The notes: generated by a model not told the origin, from the sequence alone. DNA of 64,000 nucleotides from UBA1672 sp050633285 (GCA_050633285.1 JBOEGG010000005.1:248001-312000), one strand, 5' to 3'; positions 50,318 to 60,103 are shown, numbered from the stretch's first letter. Translations and numbers: made by a program.

Positions 50318-50794
50318 ATGAAGAATTTAGCGTTAATAATGATGGTTGTTTCGACATTTGCATTAAGTGCGTGTCAAACACTTCAAGGAACAGGTAACAA
50401 GCAGTTACTTGGTGCCGGTACAGGTGCCATTTTGGGCGGTGTTTTAGGATCTAATGTTGGTGATGGTTCAGGTCAGCTTTGGGCAACCGGTGCTGGTGCG
50501 CTTCTTGGTGCATGGGCTGGTAGTGAAGTTGGTAAGTCTCTTGATAAGGCGGATCAACAATATATGTCTAATGCGACATATGAAGCACAAAGCGCACCAG
50601 TTGGTGAGCCTATTTCATGGAATAACCCGGAAAGCGGTCATGCTGGTGAAGTTGTAACAACAAAAGACGGTTATAGCGCAAGCGGTAAATATTGTCGTGA
50701 GTTCCAACAGACTGTCTTTATCGGTGGTCAAGAGGAAACAGCCTATGGTCAGGCATGTCAGCAGCCTGATGGTAGTTGGCAGATCGTTCAGTAA
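50318..50794 (+). CDS. Glycine-zipper outer-membrane lipoprotein
   Basis: A 158-residue lipoprotein resembling the Rickettsia 17-kDa surface antigen. The lipobox is 'LSAC' at residues 16-19. Behind it lies a glycine-zipper double helix 'LLGAGTGAILGGVLGSNVGD' plus 'LWATGAGALLGAWAGSEVGK' (about residues 30-73). The C-terminal domain 'EPISWNNPESGHAGEVVTT' to 'YCREFQQTVFIGGQEETAYGQAC' is the conserved surface-antigen fold. Such proteins are abundant outer-membrane lipoproteins in alphaproteobacteria. It is monocistronic, with a terminator shared with the next convergent gene. Confidence 0.93.
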   Translation: MKNLALIMMVVSTFALSACQTLQGTGNKQLLGAGTGAILGGVLGSNVGDGSGQLWATGAGALLGAWAGSEVGKSLDKADQQYMSNATYEAQSAPVGEPISWNNPESGHAGEVVTTKDGYSASGKYCREFQQTVFIGGQEETAYGQACQQPDGSWQIVQ

Positions 50795-50824
50795 GTTTTT
50801 AAACTTATACATTAATTAAAAGAG

Positions 50825-50853
50825 CCACCTTCTTGATTTAGAAGGTGGTTTTT
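50825..50853. terminator. Terminator after the lipoprotein gene
   Basis: A perfect 8-bp stem, ccaccttc (50825-50832) and gaaggtgg (50841-50848), with an 8-base loop and a following T-run. It overlaps the last codons of the convergent minus-strand gene ending at 50838. Confidence 0.82.
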
Positions 50854-52307
50854 ATTTCTGTTTTCTTCGCGTAATTATCGCTGATGAAGTCAGTAATGTT
50901 TTTTTCTGCTTCTTTATTTTCGGCAGCGCGTTTTTGAAATTCTTTTTCTGCGGTTATAGTGTCGTGTATTGGGGTGTATTCTTCGTGAGAAGCGCAGAGT
51001 TGTTCAAATTGTTCTTGTGTGATTTTCCCCTCGGAACGCTTATGTTCAAATATTCGTGTCGAGAGGCTTTGTAGAGTTTCCCAGCTGATGGTCTCTAGGG
51101 CGTTTTCAAAGGCTGTTTTTGCTTTTGTAATAATATCATCCCAATTTTTTTGGCCGGTACTATTTTCAATAGATCTTACTGCTTGTAACAATGGGTATGC
51201 ACACCACCCGATTGCTGAGCCTTGTTGTAGGTATGTATTTTGTTTTTGTATGATTTCATAAAACAGGTTGGTTTTTTGTTCTTCTGTTTTGTCTATTATT
51301 GATTGGATTGTTTTTGTGCAGATTTTTTTATGGAGGCGTGTATTTGCCTCACTTTCGGTGAAGGGGTTATAGGAGTTAAAATTTGTAATGTAATCGGGTT
51401 TTATATTTAAGCGTTCTGCAATCATATCTGCGATGGATTGGTCATATGTGTTTTCTGCGGTGTAAATTGCCGCGCCCAGAATTGTTTCAGGGGCGTGTGA
51501 TTGCCATGCGAGTGTTTGTGCGGAGATGCTAAAATTAACCCATTGTTCAATTGATTCGCTTTCGTACGTTTTACCGATATTATTGGTGATTGTCACAGAA
51601 TCAATAACGGGCTTTTTAGTCTTTTTGAATTGGCTTGTATTACTTTCAAATAAGAAATCCAGTGTTTCAAGGCACATGGGGAATGGAAATTTTTCTGCCT
51701 GAAAACCGGTCTCAGGGGTCAGTGTATCGTGCATACGCTGTGTTGCCAGAGTTTCTAATGCGCATTCTTTTCCTTGTAGTGTTTGAACACTGGCGGCGAA
51801 AATATCTGCTTTTAAATTTTGGTGGTAGAGTTTTTGCTTTGCTAGTGATTCCGTTAAAATGTGGTTTCTTAGAGAAAAAGAGGATGTCTCTTCTCTTCTG
51901 TTGTTTAAGAAATCAAGATAGAGCGAGATGGCGTGCCATGTGAGGTGAAGTGCGTGGTTTTTTAGATTGTTATCATTATCGAAACGTTCGTAATTTAAAA
52001 AGCAAAGAGCAAGAAATGATTGGTTTTTGAAGAAACCTAAAAAACCGGGGCTGTTGTTACGAGCCATTGCGCAAAATCGTGATTTATTTTTTGCTATAAC
52101 GTTATGAGATTCAACGCTATTCAGGTAATTGACCATATATTTTCCGGCCGGATGCTCTAATATTAATTTTTCTTCTTTTTTATATTCCTGCTCTCTTTGA
52201 CCCTCGCCATGAACGACAAAGTGCATGAAGAGATCTGGGTATGCTCCTTGTATTTGTCTTCTGATGACATTGCATGTGTGTTTTGCTGTTTTATGGTCTA
52301 CAGACAT
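50838..52307 (-). CDS. Cytosolic protein of unknown function
   Basis: An unrecognised 489-residue protein without signal peptide or membrane segments. It is helix-rich with many aromatic and His residues. Features are 'DLFMHFVVHGEGQREQEYK' near the start, 'HALHLTWHAISLYLDFLNNRR' in the middle, 'WVNFSISAQTLAWQSHAPE' and a charged C-terminal helix 'EKEFQKRAAENKEAEKNI'. No catalytic motif was identified. It is transcribed alone, divergent from fabI with a 194-base gap that must hold both promoters. Confidence 0.7.
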   Translation of the reverse strand: MSVDHKTAKHTCNVIRRQIQGAYPDLFMHFVVHGEGQREQEYKKEEKLILEHPAGKYMVNYLNSVESHNVIAKNKSRFCAMARNNSPGFLGFFKNQSFLALCFLNYERFDNDNNLKNHALHLTWHAISLYLDFLNNRREETSSFSLRNHILTESLAKQKLYHQNLKADIFAASVQTLQGKECALETLATQRMHDTLTPETGFQAEKFPFPMCLETLDFLFESNTSQFKKTKKPVIDSVTITNNIGKTYESESIEQWVNFSISAQTLAWQSHAPETILGAAIYTAENTYDQSIADMIAERLNIKPDYITNFNSYNPFTESEANTRLHKKICTKTIQSIIDKTEEQKTNLFYEIIQKQNTYLQQGSAIGWCAYPLLQAVRSIENSTGQKNWDDIITKAKTAFENALETISWETLQSLSTRIFEHKRSEGKITQEQFEQLCASHEEYTPIHDTITAEKEFQKRAAENKEAEKNITDFISDNYAKKTEIKTTF

Positions 52308-52504
52308 TGATTTAACTCATGAAGAAACTGGCATTGATTATGCCGTAGTGGAGAAATATAGCAGATTTTTTTTTATTACAGAACAGGAAAGCATTTTTTT
52401 CGCGGTTAATTTACAGGAATGTGCCTTCTCGCTCTGGACGAACTCTATTAAATGTGTAGGATAACACGCATATCAAGTATCATTTTAGGTAAGAAGTAAA
52501 CGTG

Positions 52505-53353
52505 ATGAATAGTGATTTTTTAAAAGGTAAACGCGGTCTGGTTATGGGCGTTGCAAATGACAGGTCTATTGCATGGGGTATTGCAGAGGCGGCGGCGCAA
52601 AGTGGGGCGGAACTTGCCTTTACTTATCAAGGCGATGCTTTGTTAAAACGTGTTAAGCCTTTGGCAGAGCGTGTTGGTGCATCGTTGCTATTACCATGTG
52701 ATGTTACGGATGAAGAAAGTATTGATGCTGCTTTTTCTGAAATTGAAAAAGAGTGGGGTCAGATTGATTTTGTCGTTCATGCAATCGCATTTTCGGATAA
52801 AAATGAACTGGATGGCCTTTATTTGAATACAACGCGTTCGAACTTCTTACGCACGATGGACATTTCTGTTTATTCATTTACAGCCGTTGCGCAACGTGCC
52901 GTGCCGCTTATGAGCGAAGGTGGGTCGTTGTTGACGTTGACGTATTATGGGGCAGAGCAGGTGATGCCACACTATAATGTAATGGGTGTTGCGAAGGCCG
53001 CTTTGGAAGCGTCAGTTAAGTATTTGGCTGCGGATCTTGGTAAGGATAATATTCGTGTTAATGCGATTTCTGCTGGACCAATTAAGACGTTGGCGGCAAG
53101 TGGTATTGGTGATTTCCGCTTTATTTTGAAATGGAATGAATTGAATGCGCCGTTAAAGCGTAATGTTACGATCCAAGATGTCGGTCGTTCAGGATTGTTC
53201 CTTCTTTCTGATTTGGGGAGCGGTGTTACGGGTGAAACGCTACATGTGGATAGTGGTTATCACACGGTTGGAATGTTATCGGTTGATAATGTTGCCAAGA
53301 CAGCGGAGCTTCTTGCAAGTATGAAGCCTAAAGATAAAGGTGAGGCGGCGTAA
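52505..53353 (+). CDS. fabI: Enoyl-[acyl-carrier-protein] reductase FabI
   Basis: NADH-dependent enoyl-ACP reductase of 282 residues, the last step of each fatty-acid elongation round. The variant Rossmann start 'KRGLVMGVANDRSIAWGIAEAAAQSGA' is the FabI-type glycine pattern. The active-site segment 'YYGAEQVMPHYNVMGVAKAALEASVKYLA' has the Tyr and Lys with the FabI Y-x6-K spacing. The 'AGPIKTLAASGIGDF' loop is the substrate/inhibitor lid. I use the ATG at 52505, directly after an in-frame GTG. The thioesterase gene follows 16 bases after the stop. Confidence 0.96.
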   Translation: MNSDFLKGKRGLVMGVANDRSIAWGIAEAAAQSGAELAFTYQGDALLKRVKPLAERVGASLLLPCDVTDEESIDAAFSEIEKEWGQIDFVVHAIAFSDKNELDGLYLNTTRSNFLRTMDISVYSFTAVAQRAVPLMSEGGSLLTLTYYGAEQVMPHYNVMGVAKAALEASVKYLAADLGKDNIRVNAISAGPIKTLAASGIGDFRFILKWNELNAPLKRNVTIQDVGRSGLFLLSDLGSGVTGETLHVDSGYHTVGMLSVDNVAKTAELLASMKPKDKGEAA

Positions 53354-53369
53354 GCGCCGAAGAGCAGAC

Positions 53370-53840
53370 GTGTCCGATCATATATGGTTTAAAGATTATA
53401 ACGTCGAATTTTTGGATAACCTCCGTAGTGCAAATATGGGGGAGCATCTTGGCTTTGAATTTACAGAAGTTGCAGATGATTGTTTAAAAGGTCGTCTTCC
53501 TGTTGATGAGCGTACAACACAACCCTTTGGAATTTTACATGGCGGTGCCAGTTGTGTGCTCTCCGAGACATTAGGAAGTGTTGCTGCATGGATGACAATT
53601 GACCCTGAGCAATATCGGGCTGTTGGTTTGGAAATTAACTGTAATCATATTCGCGCTGTGACCGAAGGGCATGTTATTGGTGTGTGTACACCATTACATA
53701 CGGGGCGTCGGACACAAGTCTGGCAGACAGATATGTTTGAAGAGGCAACGGGTAAAAGAACGGCTATATCCCGTTTGACTGTTGCTATCATTGACCATGG
53801 GACACTTTCTGCGCAAAAAAACACGATAAAAATAGGATAA
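53370..53840 (+). CDS. Hotdog-fold thioesterase (YdiI/PaaI-like)
   Basis: A 156-residue acyl-CoA thioesterase-like protein. The hotdog motif is 'PFGILHGGASCVLSETLGS', where the Glu and His-Gly-Gly are typical of YdiI/EntH-type enzymes, and 'AVGLEINCNHIRAVTEGHVIG' is the second strand pair. The start is GTG 53370, seven bases after gaagag; the open frame from 53340 overlaps fabI and is Arg-rich, not conserved. It stands between fabI and aroC, with five bases to aroC, so all three form one operon. The substrate could be a fatty acyl or aromatic CoA thioester. Confidence 0.88.
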   Translation: MSDHIWFKDYNVEFLDNLRSANMGEHLGFEFTEVADDCLKGRLPVDERTTQPFGILHGGASCVLSETLGSVAAWMTIDPEQYRAVGLEINCNHIRAVTEGHVIGVCTPLHTGRRTQVWQTDMFEEATGKRTAISRLTVAIIDHGTLSAQKNTIKIG

Positions 53841-53844
53841 TCTT

Positions 53845-54936
53845 ATGTCTGGTAATCGTTTTGGAACGCTTTTCCAATACACAACTTTTGGAGAAAGCCA
53901 TGGGCCGGCTATTGGTGCAGTTGTTGATGGTGTACCGCCGTGTATTCCTATTGATGAAGCATATATTCAGCAATTTTTAGATTTACGTAAGCCCGGGCAA
54001 AGCCGCCATACAACGCAGCGGCGAGAGGCCGATGAAGTTAAAATTCTGTCTGGTGTGTTTGAGGGGAAAACAACAGGTACGCCGATTGGGTTAATGATTG
54101 AGAATACAGATCAGAAGTCTAAAGATTACGGTGATATTAAGGATAAGTTTCGTCCCGGACATGCAGATATTACGTATCATGAAAAATATGGTATCCGTGA
54201 TTATCGTGGAGGAGGACGTTCTTCTGCGCGTGAAACCGCAATGCGTGTTGCCGCAGGAGCAGTAGCGCGTAAGGTTTTGGAACATGAGATTGGCGCAAAT
54301 GTTTCTATTCGTGCGTGTGTCGTACAAGTAGGGAGCGAGAAGTTATCAATACCATCTGAAAAGTGGGATTGGGGGCAAGTGACGCAAAACCCGTTCTTTT
54401 GTCCTGATGGGGAAACAGCACTCGGTTGGGCGGATTATCTTGATAGTATTCGTAAAAAGGGATCGAGCGCAGGGGCGTTGGTAGAAGTACATGTTAGTGG
54501 TATTCCTGCCGGGCTTGGTGCACCTGTTTACGATAAGTTAGACGCAGATATTGCCAAGGCGATGATGAGCATTAATGCGGTTAAGGGCGTTGAAATTGGT
54601 AATGGTATGGATGCTGCTGTTATTGAGGGAATTGAGAATGCAGATGAAATTCGTGTTGATGCCGATGGTAATCCTGAATTTCAGAGTAATAATGCAGGCG
54701 GTATTCTTGGTGGTATCTCATCTGGGCAGGATATCGTTGCACGTGTTGCGTTTAAGCCAACAAGCTCTATCCTTTCGCCACGTAAAACAATTACCAAATC
54801 GGGCGAAGAAACTGATATCATTACAAAAGGGCGTCATGATCCATGTGTTGGTATTCGTGGTGTTCCAGTTGTTGAGGCGATGATGGCATGCGTGTTGGCA
54901 GATCAATGGTTAAGACATAAGGCGCAGTGTCGATAA
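53845..54936 (+). CDS. aroC: Chorismate synthase
   Basis: FMN-dependent enzyme of 363 residues converting 5-enolpyruvylshikimate 3-phosphate to chorismate, the branch point for aromatic amino acids and folate. Signatures are 'TTFGESHGPAIGAVVDGVPP', 'RHTTQRREADEVKILSGVFEG', 'DYRGGGRSSARETAMRVAAG' and 'FKPTSSILSPRKTI'. It is complete at the normal length. It follows the thioesterase gene by five bases, linking fatty-acid and aromatic biosynthesis on one transcript. Confidence 0.97.
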   Translation: MSGNRFGTLFQYTTFGESHGPAIGAVVDGVPPCIPIDEAYIQQFLDLRKPGQSRHTTQRREADEVKILSGVFEGKTTGTPIGLMIENTDQKSKDYGDIKDKFRPGHADITYHEKYGIRDYRGGGRSSARETAMRVAAGAVARKVLEHEIGANVSIRACVVQVGSEKLSIPSEKWDWGQVTQNPFFCPDGETALGWADYLDSIRKKGSSAGALVEVHVSGIPAGLGAPVYDKLDADIAKAMMSINAVKGVEIGNGMDAAVIEGIENADEIRVDADGNPEFQSNNAGGILGGISSGQDIVARVAFKPTSSILSPRKTITKSGEETDIITKGRHDPCVGIRGVPVVEAMMACVLADQWLRHKAQCR

Positions 54937-54990
54937 CATCATTTTTGTATTAATGTAATTTCAGAACTATGCGTTTCGGATTGTTTGAAA

Positions 54991-55311
54991 ATGTTAGAAG
55001 GGCATGTGAAAGAAAGAAATAATGCTACTGAAGTTGCGGTTCAGTCTTCTGTACTTGTTTCTTTGAAAAACGCTGCTTTTTATTTTTTGGCATTCGTAGG
55101 CAGCATTGTTTTATTGTTTTTTATTTGTTTCTGTTCTGTCATTGCTTTCGATTATTTTTTTAACCAAGAGCATATAAAATATGATTTTTCGTATTCTGAT
55201 GGCGAATATTTATATATAGAAATGCAATTTATTGAAGAACGGCAGCAGGTAGAAGATGCCGCTGCGCGAGATGCCGTATTTGAGCATAGAGCTAAAAGAG
55301 TAGTGAAATAG
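54991..55311 (+). CDS. Small single-pass membrane protein, unknown
   Basis: A protein of about 106 residues (ATG 54991; an in-frame TTG lies two codons earlier) with one strong membrane helix ('AAFYFLAFVGSIVLLFFICFCSVIAF') around residues 28-53 and an acidic, Glu/Arg-rich C-terminal part ('EERQQVEDAAARDAVFEHRA'). No family was recognised. It is located 25 bases before sppA in the same direction, so a connection to the membrane protease is conceivable. There is nothing direct to show it. Confidence 0.6.
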   Translation: MLEGHVKERNNATEVAVQSSVLVSLKNAAFYFLAFVGSIVLLFFICFCSVIAFDYFFNQEHIKYDFSYSDGEYLYIEMQFIEERQQVEDAAARDAVFEHRAKRVVK

Positions 55312-55336
55312 TAAGAGTCCGGTGGGGTATTTAAGT

Positions 55337-57265
55337 ATGAGAAAAAATCCATGGTTGAAGCGCAAGAATTTGTTTAGTTCACCTGTACCTAAAGTGGTTG
55401 AAAAACCAAAGGTGAAATGGCGTATATTGCCTATTTTATGGATGGCATTTAAGCGTACATGTACATTTGTTGGCGGTGTTGTGCTGATTACTGCAATTTT
55501 TACGTCTATGATGGTTTCTTCGGTTATTGATAAGGAAACCAATGTCTCTTTGCCGGAAAAAATGGTTCTGGTTATGAATTTAGAGGGAGAGATTGGGGAT
55601 CTTCCCAAGAAGGTAAGTCTTGTTGATCCGCTGGCAGAGCGTGGTGCCATGATGAAAAGTTTTATTGATGCAATATATCGTGCAAAAGATGATCCGCGTG
55701 TTGATGGTATTTATGCGCGCCTTGGTCAAATGCAGTTTTCTCTCGCGCATATTCAGGAATTAAGGAAAGCTCTGCATGATTTCCGATCAGTAGGGAAGTT
55801 TACGTATATTTACGCACCGTCGTATAGTGGTGGGTTAGGGCAGTATTATATGGTTTCTGCATTTGAAGAAATCTGGATGCAGCCCATGGGCATTGTTGCG
55901 ATTACAGGTTTAAATGCAGAAATGCCGTTTCTCCGAAATGTATTGGATAAGGTGGGAATTGAACCACAATTTATGCAGCGTAAAGAGTATAAGAGTGCGT
56001 ATGAAAGCCTTACTAATGCACAAATGTCTGATGCATCAAGGGAGGCTATGAGCGCGTTAATTGGTGACATAGCAGATACGATTAAGGCTGATATATCAAA
56101 AGATCGTGGTATTGCGGAAGGTGATGTTAAAAAACTTGTGGATATGGGTGTGTTGCTCTCGCAAGATGCATTAGATGGTAAGCTGATTAGCGTTGTTGAT
56201 TATGAAGACCAGCTGATTGAGAAAATTAATAAGGATATGACAGGAGACGCACATAGTGAGGCTCCTTATGTAGATTTTTCTGTTTATGCGCAAGGGACTT
56301 CTCCCGGCGAAGATCAGGATATGTTGATGCAAGCGTTGCAGATTGAACAAGAAGATGAGCAGACCGGAGGCGTTCCCCGGGTTGCTTTGATTTATGCGGT
56401 TGGCGCGATTATGGATACGGATGGTTCCAGTGCGCGTGTGGGCGGTGTTGATAATGGTATTGCTGCGGCAGATGAAATTTCGGCAGCATTATTAGAAGCA
56501 GCGGAAGATTACACAATTAATGCAGTCGTTTTGCGGGTGAATAGTCCGGGGGGCTCTCCTATTGCCTCAGAAACTATTTTACGGGCTGTTGAGAAGGTAA
56601 AAGAGCAGGGTAAGAGTGTTATTGTATCTATGGGGCCGGCGGCTGCGTCAGGTGGTTATTGGATTTCTGCATCTGCGGATCAAATCTTTGTTCTTCCTTC
56701 GACTTTGACCGGCTCAATCGGTGTGTTGGGTGGTAAGGTTTCTGCGCAGAAGTTATGGGAAAATATTGGCGTGCAATGGGATGGCATATCTTGGGGAGAA
56801 AATTCAGGCATATGGTCAATGAATACACCATTTTCGGAAAGTGAAGCACAGCGCATGTCTATTATGCTTGATCATATTTATGATAATTTTATTGAGCGTG
56901 TTGCAAAGGGGCGTGATATGTCGATTCAGGATGTTGAAAAAATTGCACGTGGGCGTGTCTGGTCAGGTAAGCGTGCCGTTGAGATAGGGATTGCAGATCA
57001 GTTTGGTGGTTTGAACGAAGCATTGGATTATGCAGCCAAACAGGCGGGGGGTACGAACCGTCATGATGTTGATACTGTGATTCTGCCTAAGCCTTTAACC
57101 GCTCTTGAGCAGTTTATAAAGCTTTTAGAAGGGCAGGTTATTGCCGGTGAAATGATTGGAAGTTATGGCGTTTATTTGAAGCAGATTGAGCCGATTATTA
57201 GAGAGTGGAATATTGTTAAAGATCCACAAAATCACAGTGTTTATAATCCTATAAGATTGCAGTAA
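55337..57265 (+). CDS. sppA: Signal peptide peptidase SppA (long type)
   Basis: Inner-membrane serine protease of 642 residues with two S49 domains, as in the 67-kDa type, which degrades cleaved signal peptides. A membrane anchor lies near residues 35-60. The catalytic Lys is residue 219 ('RKEYKSAYE') in the first domain and the nucleophile Ser is residue 438 ('GPAAASGGYWISASADQIF') in the second. Other conserved pieces are 'INAVVLRVNSPGGSPIASE' and 'TGSIGVLGGK'. The start is ATG 55337; a GTG at 55322 is the alternative. It is of normal size and appears active. Confidence 0.95.
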   Translation: MRKNPWLKRKNLFSSPVPKVVEKPKVKWRILPILWMAFKRTCTFVGGVVLITAIFTSMMVSSVIDKETNVSLPEKMVLVMNLEGEIGDLPKKVSLVDPLAERGAMMKSFIDAIYRAKDDPRVDGIYARLGQMQFSLAHIQELRKALHDFRSVGKFTYIYAPSYSGGLGQYYMVSAFEEIWMQPMGIVAITGLNAEMPFLRNVLDKVGIEPQFMQRKEYKSAYESLTNAQMSDASREAMSALIGDIADTIKADISKDRGIAEGDVKKLVDMGVLLSQDALDGKLISVVDYEDQLIEKINKDMTGDAHSEAPYVDFSVYAQGTSPGEDQDMLMQALQIEQEDEQTGGVPRVALIYAVGAIMDTDGSSARVGGVDNGIAAADEISAALLEAAEDYTINAVVLRVNSPGGSPIASETILRAVEKVKEQGKSVIVSMGPAAASGGYWISASADQIFVLPSTLTGSIGVLGGKVSAQKLWENIGVQWDGISWGENSGIWSMNTPFSESEAQRMSIMLDHIYDNFIERVAKGRDMSIQDVEKIARGRVWSGKRAVEIGIADQFGGLNEALDYAAKQAGGTNRHDVDTVILPKPLTALEQFIKLLEGQVIAGEMIGSYGVYLKQIEPIIREWNIVKDPQNHSVYNPIRLQ

Positions 57266-57286
57266 TGTGATTGTGCAGGATATTCG

Positions 57287-58102
57287 TTAAGCGGCAGCTT
57301 TATCCTTTGTGCTTTTTTTATCCGAAGATGTTGTCTCTGTCGGTGCTATTTTATCAGTTTTTTTTTCTGCTATATCCGCTTGGTTCAGGTCATTGTCGAA
57401 CATTGGTTTTAATTGGTCGTACATGTCGTGGTAGGACATGATGATATGGTCTGAGCCCAAATTCTTTTCCAGAACGGCAACGGCTGCGTTAAAGGCAACT
57501 GCGATGGGTATAACCGATGCGTCTATCGCTTTTGAAGCGGCAAGTGCGGCAACGACATCTTTATGACGGTCGCCCAAATACCAGATAACATCATCTGTTT
57601 GTGGCTCTACGCCCATGCGTTTCAATGCAAGAAGAATTGGTTCAGGGTTTGGTTTTGAATGCGTTATATCTTCGCGGAACACAGTTGTCTTGAAAAATTC
57701 ATCAAGGTCAAATTTTTGCAAAATGTCGTGCCCATACCCTTTGCCTAAACCGTTGCTGACGAGGGCTAATGGGATATTATTATCAGATAGGAGGTTAAGA
57801 ACATCGTAGAGTCCTAGGCAGGGTTGGACGATTTGTTCTACCGGTTTGCGGCGAACCTTATGAATGGCGCGGTGTACTAAGAGGCGCGGTTTTTTCTTAT
57901 TGGCGTTGTTCCATTCAGGATCATGCCATTCGGGAACGATTGGGCCTTTTGCTCTTCTTTTAAAAAGCCATGCGAAGAGCTTTGAGGTCTTATAGCAGAC
58001 GTTATCCAGAAATTCTAATATGTGCAAAAGCCGCGGATTAATGTGCCGTACGGCAGTTCCGTCCATATCAAAAATAACAATTGTAGGCTTCTTAATGCTC
58101 AT
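57287..58102 (-). CDS. HAD-family phosphatase
   Basis: A 271-residue haloacid-dehalogenase hydrolase. Motif I is 'VIFDMDGTAVRH' with the nucleophile and acid/base Asp. Motif II is 'LALVSNGLGKGYG', motif III the Lys in 'HSKPNPEPILLALKRMG', and motif IV 'WYLGDRHKDVVAA'. The arrangement fits phosphoglycolate phosphatase-like enzymes. The cap region is unusually rich in Lys/Trp ('KRRAKGPIVPEWHDPEW'), and the C-terminal 40 residues are a Lys/Thr/Ala tail of low complexity. The substrate is unknown. It follows dxs on the same strand. Confidence 0.88.
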   Translation of the reverse strand: MSIKKPTIVIFDMDGTAVRHINPRLLHILEFLDNVCYKTSKLFAWLFKRRAKGPIVPEWHDPEWNNANKKKPRLLVHRAIHKVRRKPVEQIVQPCLGLYDVLNLLSDNNIPLALVSNGLGKGYGHDILQKFDLDEFFKTTVFREDITHSKPNPEPILLALKRMGVEPQTDDVIWYLGDRHKDVVAALAASKAIDASVIPIAVAFNAAVAVLEKNLGSDHIIMSYHDMYDQLKPMFDNDLNQADIAEKKTDKIAPTETTSSDKKSTKDKAAA

Positions 58103-58150
58103 ATATTCAAAATTCTAAAGGTAAATTTGTATAATATCAATCTGATTAGC

Positions 58151-60103
58151 TTAAATTAATGCCGAAGCAAGGGTGGCAATGTTATGGGCATTAAGTCCTG
58201 CTTGTTCATATTGAGCTTCCGGCGTGTCTTGGTCTTGGAAAATGTCAGGTAATGTCATGGTGCGTACCTTTAACCCTTTATCCAATAGACCGCTTTCAGA
58301 TAGAAATTCGAGAACAAATGCGCCAAAGCCTCCGCGAGAGCCTTCTTCTATTGTGATTATTGCATTGTGTGATTGGGCAAGCTTTGTGATGAGTTCTTCG
58401 TCTAAAGGTTTGGCGAAACGTGCATCAGCTATGGTTATTTCAATATTTAATTTTTCTTTCAAAATGATTGCAGCTTTTTTGCATTCTTCCAGACGTGTAC
58501 CGAAACTAAGGATTGCGAGTTTTTGGCCTTTTTGAATAATACGGCCTTTACCAATCGGAATAGCTTTGGGCGTTTCGGGGATTGTTTCACCAGTTCCTTC
58601 GCCGCGTGGGTAACGCAAGGCGATAGGGCCATCACTATATGCGGTTGCTGTGGCAACCATATGTGATAGTTCGGCTTCATCAGATGGTGCCATAATTACA
58701 AAGTTAGGCAGGCAACCAAGGTAGGATATATCAAATGCACCTGCATGTGTTTGACCGTCTGCACCGACTAGTCCCGCACGATCAATTGCAAAACGTACAG
58801 GTAGGTTTTGGATTGCTACGTCGTGGACAATTTGGTCATAGGCGCGTTGTAGAAATGTTGAATATATTGCAACGAATGGCTTATAGCCCTCTGTCGCCAT
58901 GCCTGCGGCGAATGTTACGGCATGCTGTTCGGCAATCCCAACATCGAAACAGCGGTCGGGGAATTCTTGTGCGAATGCGTCAATTCCAGTTCCTGAAGGC
59001 ATAGCGGCGGTAATACCAACAACTTTACTATCTTTACGCGCTTCGTTTAACAGGCTATCCGCGAATACTTTTGTATAGCTAGGGATGTTAATTTTACTTT
59101 TAACCTGTGCACCTGTGACAACGTCGAATTTTTTGACGCCATGCATTTTGTCTTTTGAGTTTTCCGCAGGAAGATAGCCTTTACCCTTTTGTGTAATTGT
59201 ATGGATCAGGATAGGGGTATCGTGGTCGCCATCTCTTACATTTTGTAGAATAGGGATCAGGTGATCTAAATTATGTCCATCTACGGGGCCGATATAATAA
59301 AAGCCCATTTCTTCGAACAAAGATCCACTGCCCAAGGCCATACGTGCGCTTTCCTCAGCACGCTTGGCGGCGTGTCTGATTGGAGAGGGAAGGATTTCTG
59401 TGATTTTTTTGCCAATTTCACGCGCGGAAATATATGGTTTTGATGAAACAATCTTAGTTAAGTGTCTGCTCATTGCGCCAACAGGTGGGGCGATGGACAT
59501 TGCGTTGTCGTTTAATATAACGATTAAACGGCTTTTTTTACCGTCAATTGTCTGCGCACCGGCATTATTGATTGCTTCGTAAGCCATACCGGCAGACATA
59601 GCACCATCACCGATTACGGCGATAACGTGGTTATTTGCTTCTTCACCATTTTGGCGTGATAAATCACGAGCAACAGCCATTCCTAATCCTGCGGAAATAG
59701 AAGTGGAACTGTGCGCTGCGCCAAAAGGGTCGTATTCGCTTTCACTTCGTTTTGTGAAACCTGAAAGGCCGCCACCCTGACGTATTGTGTGAAGTTTTTC
59801 TTTGCGACCGGTTAAGATTTTATGCGGGTAAGCTTGATGTCCGACATCCCATATAATTTTATCTTGGGGGGCATCAAAAACAGCGTGGAGAGCAACGGAA
59901 AGTTCGACAACACCAAGTCCTGCGCCTAGGTGCCCGCCTGTCTTGGATATACACTCAATTAAGTGTGTGCGAATGTCTTCGCTTAATCGTGAAAGCCCCT
60001 CAATAGAGAAGTTTTTTATATCGTGCGGTAGGTTCACTTCGTCAAGAAGTGTGCCGTCTTTTTTTATAGGATCTGCTATCTGTTTATTTTCTAATGCTGT
60101 CAT
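58151..60103 (-). CDS. dxs: 1-deoxy-D-xylulose-5-phosphate synthase
   Basis: Thiamine-diphosphate enzyme of 650 residues making DXP from pyruvate and glyceraldehyde 3-phosphate, the first step of the MEP isoprenoid pathway. Signatures are 'TGGHLGAGLGVVELSVALHAVFD', 'DVGHQAYPHKILTGR', 'GAAHSSTSISAGLGMA', the TPP-binding 'GDGAMSAGMAYEAINNAG', and 'DRAGLVGADGQTHAGAFD'. The start is ATG 60103. It belongs to the minus-strand group xseB-ispA-(two unknowns)-dxs, the usual alphaproteobacterial isoprenoid cluster with two extra genes. Confidence 0.97.
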   Translation of the reverse strand: MTALENKQIADPIKKDGTLLDEVNLPHDIKNFSIEGLSRLSEDIRTHLIECISKTGGHLGAGLGVVELSVALHAVFDAPQDKIIWDVGHQAYPHKILTGRKEKLHTIRQGGGLSGFTKRSESEYDPFGAAHSSTSISAGLGMAVARDLSRQNGEEANNHVIAVIGDGAMSAGMAYEAINNAGAQTIDGKKSRLIVILNDNAMSIAPPVGAMSRHLTKIVSSKPYISAREIGKKITEILPSPIRHAAKRAEESARMALGSGSLFEEMGFYYIGPVDGHNLDHLIPILQNVRDGDHDTPILIHTITQKGKGYLPAENSKDKMHGVKKFDVVTGAQVKSKINIPSYTKVFADSLLNEARKDSKVVGITAAMPSGTGIDAFAQEFPDRCFDVGIAEQHAVTFAAGMATEGYKPFVAIYSTFLQRAYDQIVHDVAIQNLPVRFAIDRAGLVGADGQTHAGAFDISYLGCLPNFVIMAPSDEAELSHMVATATAYSDGPIALRYPRGEGTGETIPETPKAIPIGKGRIIQKGQKLAILSFGTRLEECKKAAIILKEKLNIEITIADARFAKPLDEELITKLAQSHNAIITIEEGSRGGFGAFVLEFLSESGLLDKGLKVRTMTLPDIFQDQDTPEAQYEQAGLNAHNIATLASALI

